From Phocaeicola plebeius (GTDB lineage: Bacteria > Bacteroidota > Bacteroidia > Bacteroidales > Bacteroidaceae): a stretch of DNA of 7,937 nt. The notes under the pieces were generated by a model that was given only the letters and a program-made list of their open reading frames with translations, did not search any database and was not told where the DNA came from. The DNA is taken from contig SFDG01000091.1 of the NCBI GenBank assembly GCA_004558305.1, positions 1 through 7,937 of the forward strand, given 5' to 3'. Both the position numbers and the translations under genes were made by a program. This document shows positions 1-7,210 of the stretch, in pieces (the first letter of the stretch is position 1; the number at the start of each line of letters is the position of its first letter).

Positions 1-1122
1 CGTCATGAACGGTGCCAAGGTGCCTACGGGCTGGATTTCGGGCATCACCGATGACTCCCGTACCTGGGAAACGGTCGAATCGACGAACGTCGGTATAGAT
101 TACGGCTTCTTCAACAACCGCCTGAGCGGTACCTTCGATTATTTCTGGCGGAAGAACGACGGTATGCTCATCAACATCACTTATCCGCAGGTGTATGGCG
201 GTACGGCTCCTTCCACCAATTCGGGTACTTATAAGACGCATGGATGGGAATTTGCTGTCAACTGGCAGGACCAGATTAACAAAGACTGGAGCTACAACGT
301 AGGATTCAGCTTGTCGAATGCCAAGACGGAAGTCACTTCCTACAAGGGAAAGACGGCTATCAACTGGGGTGTCAACTCCATCGTGGAAGGCAAGCCCCTG
401 AATGCACTCTATGTATTCAAGACCGACGGCATGTTCCAGACCCAGGCCGATGTGGATACGGCAATGTATCCGGTTCGCTGATGGGAGGCGTGAAGAACGG
501 TACAAGCAATGAACTGACACCGGGCTGCGTACGCCGTGTGGACCTGAACGGCGACAAGGACATCACGAAGGATGACCTCTACTATTACGGCGATACCGAC
601 CCGCACTTCAACTTCGGCCTGAACCTCGGCATGAGCTACAAGAATTTCGATTTCAGCGTCTTCTTCCAGGGCGTAGGCCAGCAGTACAATGTACGTAACG
701 GACAGATGGGCTGTGCTTTCTGGAGCGGCTGGACCAACACGAATGGTTACTTCATGGACAACACCTGGTATCCTGGCGACCCTGACGGATACCATGCTGC
801 CAACACCGATGCCAAGTTCCCCCTGATTTCGCGCAATGGCAGCCGCAACAACTGGAACTACAAGAACTACAACGACATCAATGTCATCAACATGTGGTAT
901 GCCCGCTGCAAGCAGCTCCAGGTGGGCTACAGCTTGCCCAAGAACTGGTTGGCACATACTCCGCTGCAGAAAGTGCGTGTATGGCTCTCCGGCGAGAACC
1001 TCTTCGACATTTCGAACGTAAAGGACGGTTACGATCCCGAAGCCGCAGCCAAGATGGGTACTTACAATGGTGTGGACATTTTCGCCAGCTCCGTATCGTT
1101 CGGTCTGGATGTGACTTTCTAA
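1..1122 (+). pseudogene. SusC/RagA-family TonB-dependent outer-membrane transporter, C-terminal part, frameshifted
   Basis: This is the 3' end of a SusC-like receptor, which forms the TonB-powered outer-membrane barrel that imports oligosaccharides bound by its SusD partner. The 5' end lies outside the window. Reading is open from base 2 to the TGA at 479-481; it carries barrel segments such as RLSGTFDYFWRKNDGML and KPLNALYVFKTDGMF, typical of the SusC C-terminal third. It then continues in the -1 frame with SusC features: VDLNGDKDITKDD, YYYGDTDPHFNFG, VFFQGVGQQY, SGENLFDISN, and the terminal FGLDVTF ending in an aromatic residue, as expected for an outer-membrane barrel. One base is missing (or two extra) around 463-480. 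Without correction the protein loses about its last 215 residues, including the final strands and the C-terminal signal for barrel assembly, so it should not work. The frameshift may be real or a sequencing error. Family assignment is firm; substrate is not readable. Confidence 0.9.
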
Positions 1123-1154
1123 TTTATTCAATGAACCAAAAACAACTGTAAATC

Positions 1155-3092
1155 ATGAAAGCAAAATATATTTGGATGCTTGCTGCGGCGATGACTGCGT
1201 CGGCAACAAGTTGTACCGACTGGTTGGATCAAGAGCCGCTGTCCAATGTGACCACCAGTTCTTATTTCAAGACAGCAAGCGATTTCCGCAGTGCAGCCAA
1301 CTACCTGTACGGACAGATACAAGGCTATAAATCGGATGTTTACGGGACGTTGTTCGACAATGGAACAGACCTCTCTTATTTGGGAAATTCCGAACTGTCA
1401 GGTAATGATGGCGCACCCACGTCCGATAAGGCGTACGAGACTCCGTACAAGTACCTGCGCCATGTCAATAATTTGCTGGCACAGGCCGCTCTCTATGAAG
1501 GGATGGAAAGCATTGATGCGTCCGTGGGGGTAGCCTACTTCTTCCGTGCCTGGTGGCACTTCAACCTCCTGCAGCGCTTCGGCGGCATCACTCTGGCACT
1601 GGAAGTGCCCGAAACGGGTTCCGAGTTCGTGTGGGGACCGCGCAATTCGCGCTATGAAGTCATCTCCTCTATCCTCGAAGACCTCGACAAGGCACAGCAG
1701 CTGATGGCAGGTGTCACCAAGACCTCCACCGGCAACAGCGGTGAGCTGACCATCGAGGCAGTGTCGGCCTTCAAGGCCCGTGTCTGCCTGTTCGAGGGTA
1801 CGTGGGAGAAATACAACGGACGCGGGGCGGACGACAAGACCAACGGCGACGGCAGCTCTGCAGGTGCGGGCGTAGCCATGCCTTCGGGCTACCCGTCAGT
1901 AGATAACCTGCTGACGATGGCGAAGAACGAAGCCGCTAAGTTTGTCGAGGGCGGACAGTATGCCGGAGAGTACTCGCTCTGGATGGAGTGTGAAGACCAC
2001 GCCATCGACTATTACGACCGCCTGTCGTACTTCTATCTGTTCGGGCTGGAGGAGAGCGACTCCAATCCTTATGGTGCCACCAAGGCTTCGAACAACGAGT
2101 CCATCCTGCGCAAGTGCTACGACTATGCCCTGCAGGTATATGGTGGTCAGAACCTGACACACAGCGAGCCGTGTGGTGCTTCCCGCAAGCTGATGGACAT
2201 GTATCTCTGCACGGATGGATTGCCCATTCACATCTCTCCTTTGTTCAAGGGCTATCATGGCTTCAACGACGAGTTCGAGAACCGCGATGCCCGTATGCAG
2301 GCCAGCTTCAAGAAAGTGGGCGAGTACTACTGGAGTGCCAATAACGAGCACGGGAATGCTGCCGACTACTCCATCCAGCCCAGCGAAGACTCCAAGAACC
2401 AGGGTGGTATCTATGCACCGGTGCTGACGACCTATAGTGGCGGCCAGTTCAACGGCAACAACGGGTATGTAGGCCGTAAGTTTGTGCAGGAACGTGAACG
2501 CCCCACCACGCAGGAGAGTGCCGACTTCATGCTCATTCGCTGGCCGGAAATGCTGTTGACGTATGCCGAAGCCACTGTGGAACTGGGCGGACAAATTAGC
2601 GATGCTGACCTGGACAAGACTGTTAACGTGATTCGCCGCCGTGCCCACATCGCTAATTTGACCAACACGCTGGTGTCTTCACACGGACTCGACATGAAGG
2701 AAGAAATCCGCCGCGAGCGTACGCTGGAATTGTATGGCGAAGGTTTCCGCCGCTATGACCTCTGCCGTTGGGGAATTGCCGAAGCTGAACTGGGTCGTCC
2801 GATTTGCACTTACTATGCTTCCTATCAAGGGGTACCTACAGAAATAGCTACGGAGGACAAGCCGGGCTATCCGGGTACGAAAATGTATGATCCGGCTGTT
2901 TGGGCAACTCACACTGTTACTGCAGAGATGTCACAGTCCGTCTATACAGCCGGTATGCCGACGGTCAAGCCAGGAGCACTGATTACGGAGCCGGAATCAG
3001 ACCGCAACTTCTCGAAGAAGAACTACCTGCAGCCGATACCGACCGACCAGATTTCGCTGAACGGCGAGCTAAAGCAGAACCCTCAGTGGTAA
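1155..3092 (+). CDS. SusD/RagB-family starch-binding-like outer-membrane lipoprotein
   Basis: A complete 645-residue SusD homolog, the surface lipoprotein that caps a SusC transporter and captures glycans. The N-terminus is a lipoprotein signal peptide with the lipid-anchored cysteine at residue 20 (motif ATSC; position -3 is Ala rather than the usual Leu, which Bacteroidota tolerate). Acidic residues follow the Cys (CTDWLDQEPLSN), as in many surface-exposed members. The SusD-RagB region shows the hallmark arginine-rich helix at about residues 516-540 (EEIRRERTLELYGEGFRRYD, then LCRW) and the family C-terminus at about 623-645 (NYLQPIPTDQISLNGELKQN, then PQW). Length is within the family's upper-normal range. 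It starts 32 nt after the susC-like stop and ends 25 nt before the GH36 gene, so it is probably in one operon with both. The start was chosen because it gives an intact signal peptide. No lesion is visible, unlike its SusC neighbour. The ligand is probably an alpha-galactoside, inferred from GH36 and GH97 only. Confidence 0.96.
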   Translation: MKAKYIWMLAAAMTASATSCTDWLDQEPLSNVTTSSYFKTASDFRSAANYLYGQIQGYKSDVYGTLFDNGTDLSYLGNSELSGNDGAPTSDKAYETPYKYLRHVNNLLAQAALYEGMESIDASVGVAYFFRAWWHFNLLQRFGGITLALEVPETGSEFVWGPRNSRYEVISSILEDLDKAQQLMAGVTKTSTGNSGELTIEAVSAFKARVCLFEGTWEKYNGRGADDKTNGDGSSAGAGVAMPSGYPSVDNLLTMAKNEAAKFVEGGQYAGEYSLWMECEDHAIDYYDRLSYFYLFGLEESDSNPYGATKASNNESILRKCYDYALQVYGGQNLTHSEPCGASRKLMDMYLCTDGLPIHISPLFKGYHGFNDEFENRDARMQASFKKVGEYYWSANNEHGNAADYSIQPSEDSKNQGGIYAPVLTTYSGGQFNGNNGYVGRKFVQERERPTTQESADFMLIRWPEMLLTYAEATVELGGQISDADLDKTVNVIRRRAHIANLTNTLVSSHGLDMKEEIRRERTLELYGEGFRRYDLCRWGIAEAELGRPICTYYASYQGVPTEIATEDKPGYPGTKMYDPAVWATHTVTAEMSQSVYTAGMPTVKPGALITEPESDRNFSKKNYLQPIPTDQISLNGELKQNPQW

Positions 3093-3117
3093 GGTCATAC
3101 CTGTAAGAACTGCCAAT

Positions 3118-5316
3118 ATGAAAAAGCTGATAGCACTCTTCCTCATGTTGGTTGTGGCATACAGTGGACAGGCGCAGCAGGTGTGCCTGTCCACTCCACA
3201 TACCACTCTGCTGCTTTCCGCCCCCCAGGGAGGCGAGCTGAGATTTCTCTATTACGGAGAAAAACTGTCGGAGGCCGATGCCCGAAGTCTGCCGTCGGCA
3301 GGCGGAGCGGAGTTTCCCGCCTATCCGGCCTATGGACTGAACTGTCCGATGGGAACGGCCTTGTCGGTGCGCCATGCTGACGGTAACCTGACCACCGAAC
3401 TACGGGTGGAAGGGACAGATACGGACGCAGACGACGAGGCAGTGACCACTGTCATCCGGTTGAAAGATACGGTTTATCCGTTCCGGGTATCGGTCTGCTA
3501 CAAAGCCTATCGCAAGGTCGATGTCATAGAGACCTGGACGGAAATCAGTCATCAGGAGAAGAAACCCGTCCTGCTGAACCAGTTCGCATCGGCCTACCTT
3601 CCCATTCGTAGGGGCGACGTGTGGCTCACCAGCTTCTACGGTGCCTGGGCCAATGAAGCCCGCATGGCACAGGAGCCGCTGGAACCCGGCATGAAGGTCA
3701 TCAAGAACCGCGACGGTGTGCGGAATACCCATACGGCTCATGCTGAGGTGATCTTCTCCCTTGACGGACGGCCGCAGGAGAACACAGGCCGCGTGATAGG
3801 GGCAGCCCTTTGCTACAGCGGCAACTACAAGCTGCGCATTGATACGGACGAGAGCGACTATCACCACTTCTTTGCCGGGATCAATGAAGACAACTCCACC
3901 TACCGGCTGAAGGGCGGCGAGCTGTTCCGTACACCGGCACTGGCCCTGACCTACAGCAATGAGGGCATGGGCGGCAACAGCCGCACGTTCCACCGGTGGT
4001 CCAGAGCGTACAAGCTGGCCAACGGGACGGAGCCTCGCAAGATTCTGCTCAATAGTTGGGAGGGCGTCTATTTCAACACCCAAGAGGAGGCCATGAAACA
4101 GATGATAGCCGACATTGCCGGCATGGGAGGCGAACTGTTTGTGATGGACGACGGATGGTTTGGCGACAAATATCCGCGCAAGACCGACCGCACGTCGCTG
4201 GGCGACTGGAGTGTGGACAGGCAGAAGCTGCCTTCGGGCGTGGAGGGTCTCGTGGAAGAAGCCCGGAAGAAGGGCATCCGCTTTGGCATCTGGATCGAGC
4301 CCGAGATGGCCAATACACAAAGCGAACTCTTCGAAAAGCATCCCGACTGGGTGCTGAAGGCTCCCGGACGCGAACTGGTGAAAGGCCGTGGCGGTACGCA
4401 GGTGGTACTCGACCTGGCTCATCCGCAGGTGCAGGACTTCGTCTTCCGGGTGGTGGACGACCTGATGACCCGTTATCCGGAGATAGACTATATCAAGTGG
4501 GATGCCAACATGTCCATCCTGAATCATGGCTCGCCTTACCTGAGTGCCGACGAACAGAGTCACATGTACATTGCCTACCATCGCGGATTGGAGAGCGTCT
4601 GCCAGCGCATCCGCGCCAAATATCCCCGGCTGACCATGCAGGCCTGCGCCAGTGGCGGCGGTCGAGTCAATTACGGCCTGTTGCCCTACTTCGACGAGTT
4701 CTGGACGAGCGACAATACGGATGCCGTGCAGCGCATCTACATGCAGTGGGGCACCTCCTGCTTCTTCCCTGCCGTGGCCATGGCTTCCCATATCAGTGCC
4801 TCTCCCAATCACCAGACCTTCCGTACGGTACCCCTGAAATTCCGTATCGACGTGGCCATGAGCGGTCGCTTGGGCATGGAGCTGCAACCGAAGCACATGA
4901 CCGAGGAGGAGAAGAAACTATGTGCCGATGCCATAGCAGCGTATAAGGAGATTCGTCCCGTTGTGCAGCAGGGCGACCTCTACCGCCTGCAGTCGCCTTA
5001 CGACCGGCTGGGAGTAGCTTCGCTGATGTATGTCTCGCCCGAGAAGGACAAGGCTGTCTTCTATTGGTGGAAGATGGAGCATTTCAAGAACCAGCACCTG
5101 CCCCGCGTCAGGATGAACGGGCTGAATCCTCAGGGCCGCTATCGCATCCGTGAGCTCAACCGCATCGACAAGCAGCCTCTGCGCATGGAAGGAGAAGTGT
5201 TTACGGGAGCCTACCTGATGGCCAATGGTCTGGAGCTGCCGGACACACACCAGGTAGATAAGCCTCAGCGTAACGAATATGCCAGCCGTGTGCTCTATCT
5301 GGAGGAAATAAAATAA
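3118..5316 (+). CDS. GH36 alpha-galactosidase, exported
   Basis: A complete 732-residue glycoside hydrolase family 36 enzyme (EC 3.2.1.22 expected), removing terminal alpha-linked galactose from sugars such as melibiose, raffinose or galactosylated oligosaccharides by a retaining mechanism. The N-terminus (MKKLIALFLMLVVAYSGQAQ) is a signal peptide, likely cut after Ala19; there is no lipobox, so a periplasmic location is most likely. The order is a beta-sandwich N-domain (about 25-310), a TIM barrel (about 320-640) and a beta C-domain. Visible motifs are MDDGWFGDKYP (Asp344, Asp345, Trp347), LGDW (362-364), FGIWIEPEM, IKWDAN with the nucleophile Asp462, QACASGGGR (Cys510-Arg516) and TSDNTDA with the acid/base Asp532. 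The 70-residue spacing of the catalytic Asps fits the family, as does the total length. It follows the SusD gene by 25 nt and is the last gene before a terminator-like hairpin. Family is certain; exact substrate is inferred. Confidence 0.96.
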   Translation: MKKLIALFLMLVVAYSGQAQQVCLSTPHTTLLLSAPQGGELRFLYYGEKLSEADARSLPSAGGAEFPAYPAYGLNCPMGTALSVRHADGNLTTELRVEGTDTDADDEAVTTVIRLKDTVYPFRVSVCYKAYRKVDVIETWTEISHQEKKPVLLNQFASAYLPIRRGDVWLTSFYGAWANEARMAQEPLEPGMKVIKNRDGVRNTHTAHAEVIFSLDGRPQENTGRVIGAALCYSGNYKLRIDTDESDYHHFFAGINEDNSTYRLKGGELFRTPALALTYSNEGMGGNSRTFHRWSRAYKLANGTEPRKILLNSWEGVYFNTQEEAMKQMIADIAGMGGELFVMDDGWFGDKYPRKTDRTSLGDWSVDRQKLPSGVEGLVEEARKKGIRFGIWIEPEMANTQSELFEKHPDWVLKAPGRELVKGRGGTQVVLDLAHPQVQDFVFRVVDDLMTRYPEIDYIKWDANMSILNHGSPYLSADEQSHMYIAYHRGLESVCQRIRAKYPRLTMQACASGGGRVNYGLLPYFDEFWTSDNTDAVQRIYMQWGTSCFFPAVAMASHISASPNHQTFRTVPLKFRIDVAMSGRLGMELQPKHMTEEEKKLCADAIAAYKEIRPVVQQGDLYRLQSPYDRLGVASLMYVSPEKDKAVFYWWKMEHFKNQHLPRVRMNGLNPQGRYRIRELNRIDKQPLRMEGEVFTGAYLMANGLELPDTHQVDKPQRNEYASRVLYLEEIK

Positions 5317-5523
5317 TGGTTAGGGAACAATAATTTTTTTTCAATAGGTGTTAGGTATATCCCACACAATGCCCTCGTTCTGCGTGGAGTTGTGTGGGCC
5401 TTTTCAGTGGAGATTTCGTGATAAATAAGTGGGGGATGGATGAAGGGTTTCGGTACTTTTCTACGTATTTATGATATATACAGTGCACAACATTAATCAA
5501 TCTGAAACTAAAAGTGTTTATCT
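5317..5523. other. Intergenic region between GH36 and the GH97 pseudogene
   Basis: This 207-nt spacer is clearly more AT-rich than the genes. It holds a run of eight Ts at 5334-5341, a terminator-like hairpin at 5361-5404, and an AT-rich leader before the GH97 start. No open reading frame of note and no RNA gene is recognisable. The best match to the Bacteroides -7 element (TAnnTTTG) is TACTTTTC at 5454-5461, one base off, but no TTTG lies at the expected -33 distance, so I do not call a promoter. The spacing suggests GH97 was transcribed separately from the SusC-SusD-GH36 unit. Confidence 0.6.
5361..5404 (+). terminator. Probable intrinsic terminator after the GH36 gene
   Basis: A perfect 9-bp stem, CCCACACAA (5361-5369) with TTGTGTGGG (5390-5398), encloses a 20-nt loop and is followed by CCTTTT (5399-5404). 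It lies 44 nt downstream of the GH36 stop codon. The long loop and only four Ts make it a modest terminator; transcriptional attenuation is an alternative. It would end the SusC-SusD-GH36 transcript. Confidence 0.6.
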
Positions 5524-7120
5524 ATGAACGTGAAGAAACTATGGACTATGATGTCGCTGGCTGTGGCCGTGACATTGAATGCCGAGGAGTACAAGGCTGT
5601 GTCCCCAACGGAGAGATTGTCCTGACGGTGAACAATGCCGAGAAACTGACGTACAGTGTGACCTACCGGGGTGAGACGATGATTGCCACTTCGCCCATGG
5701 GATTTGAGTTCGTCCGGGAGAAGCCCATGGATGGCGGATTCAAGGTGATGTAACCGGTGCAAGCCGTACAGCAGGTGGAGGAATGGACTCCTTTGGTGCC
5801 GGCCAAGCATGCCCATGTGCGCATCCCTTACACTTTGGGGGTGCGTCTTGCCCCTTTCGGCGATGATGATGAGAAGGAGATAAAGGTGCTCTTTGCCGAC
5901 CGTAAGTCGTCCAGCTGGCTCGTGGTGCTGATGGGAGAAAATCCCGGCCGATTCATCGAGAGTGAGGTAGTGCGCAGCCTCAATCCTGATTGTGCAGTGG
6001 CCGATGCGGCTGAATGGGTGAAGCCCGGCATGTCGGCATGGGACACCTGGTGGAGTATCGAGGATGCCGTCACCCTGCCCGAGGCCAAGAAGTATGTAGA
6101 TTTGGCGGCCTCGCAGGGCTGGCCCTATATGCTGGTAGATTGGAAATGGTACGGCAAGTACAACCATGTGTCTGCTGTTCCGCTGCAATGTGCGGACTAC
6201 ATGAATGTCCCCGAACTCATCGCTTACGCCAAGGAGAAAGGAGTAGGCATCTGGGTATGGATTCACAGTTCCGACCTTACGCAGCAGGACCATTGGCGTG
6301 AGGCTTTCCCGCTCTACGAACGCTGGGGCGTGAAGGGGGTCAAGATTGACTTCATGGACCACGAGAATCAGTATGGCACCACCTGGTACCGCAAGATGAT
6401 AGCGGAGGCGGCCAGACATCACCTCATGATTGACTTTCACGGAGCCTACAAGCCCGACGGCGTGACCGTACCTATCCCAACATGATGACCCGCGAGGGCG
6501 TGCTGGGCGAGGAGTATTCCAAGTTCTCTACCCGCATTACGCCCGAGCACAACATCGCCCTCTGCTTCACCCGCCTGCTGGCCGGACAGATGGACTATAC
6601 GCCAGGCGGATTCCTCAACGTGACCCAAGAGCAGTTCCTGAAAGACTGGGAGGCTGCCGGCGGCAAGTTGATTCGTCCTGCCGAGGTAATGAACACTCGT
6701 TGCCAGGAACTGGCCAAGTTCGTCATCTACGAGAGTCCCGTCACCGTCTTCTGCGAGCATCCCGACCGCTGCCTGGGGCAGCCGGGTATGGACTTCCTGC
6801 GCGAGGTGAAGACTATATGGAACGACACCCGTTTCCTTGATGGCTATCCGGGCGAGCACATTGAGCTGGCCAAGCAGGCTGCCGATGGCCGTTGGTTTGT
6901 GGCCGGCATGAACAACGGCACGCGCCGTACGGTGCAGCTGGACTTGGGCTTTCTGGGTGAGGGCACGCACACCGCCACCCTCTGGATGGATGCCAAGGAT
7001 GCCGACAAGCACCCCAGCAAGCTGGTGAAGAAGCAGATCAAGGTCTCAGCCTCCAAGCCCTGCAAGGTGGAGATGAATGTAGGTGGCGGCTTCGTGATGA
7101 TTGTCGAACCCGCTGTATAA
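5524..7120 (+). pseudogene. GH97 glycoside hydrolase (retaining, alpha-galactosidase-like), degraded
   Basis: GH97 enzymes are periplasmic alpha-glucosidases or alpha-galactosidases of Bacteroidota PULs. The start at 5524 gives a signal peptide (MNVKKLWTMMSLAVAVTLNA, then EE). A lost base in the C4 run at 5603-5606 shifts frame: the first frame stops at 5623-5625, while the family sequence (PNGEIVLTVNN, YSVTYRGETMI) continues one frame back. An in-frame TAA follows at 5751-5753. The reading resumes with EEWTPLVPAKHAHVR, then jumps near 5826-5848 to LAPFGDDDEKEIKVLFADRK, skipping roughly 110-120 residues of the N-terminal beta-sandwich. The barrel is recognisable: KPGMSAWDTWWS, GVKGVKIDFMD (Asp codon 6348-6350, the position of the retaining nucleophile) and DFHGAYKPDG. 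A second lost base in CC at 6466-6467 shifts frame to a stop at 6483-6485. The remainder (NMMTREGVLGEEYSKFS, LLAGQMDYTPGGF, MNTRCQELAKFVIYESP) runs to TAA 7118-7120. Intact relatives are about 640-740 residues. Family is certain; the product cannot be functional as read. Confidence 0.9.
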
Positions 7121-7122
7121 CC

Positions 7123-7185
7123 CTGCGGACATCCTGTTCTTCCTTTGCATCGTCTGTCCGACTTGGAGAACAGGATGTCAGGCAG
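7123..7185. terminator. Hairpin between convergent genes, possible bidirectional terminator
   Basis: A perfect 13-bp stem pairs GACATCCTGTTCT (7128-7140) with AGAACAGGATGTC (7167-7179). It extends outward across a small internal loop by four pairs (CTGC 7123-7126 with GCAG 7182-7185). It sits just after the GH97 stop and 25 nt beyond the end of the opposing nuclease gene, the usual place for a shared terminator. Neither strand has a T-run after the stem, so it may instead act as a 3'-end stabiliser or a Rho-assisted stop. Confidence 0.5.
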
Positions 7186-7210
7186 ATGGATCAGCGTTTG
7201 CCGGTTTCCG

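Noticed and set aside
3400..4896. 498-codon open frame on the minus strand opposite GH36
   Set aside because: It lies wholly antisense to an intact gene with all GH36 motifs. Its translation is rich in His, Val, Gly and Gln with no recognisable domain; it is a by-product of GC-rich codon use.
4056..4946. 296-codon plus-strand frame inside GH36
   Set aside because: It is an out-of-frame shadow of GH36, rich in Arg, Gly and His, with no start context or domain.
5454..5461. Possible Bacteroides -7 promoter element TACTTTTC upstream of GH97
   Set aside because: It is one base off TAnnTTTG and no -33 TTTG lies at the right distance; too weak to call.
5508..6440. 310-codon minus-strand frame opposite GH97
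   Set aside because: The plus strand encodes unmistakable GH97 sequence here. The antisense translation shows no family motif and merely survives because the sense strand avoids certain codons.
463..6470. Programmed -1 ribosomal frameshifting at the three breaks
   Set aside because: All three shifts are in the -1 direction, but none has an X XXY YYZ slippery heptamer in the zero frame, and GH97 also has an in-frame stop that frameshifting would not bypass.
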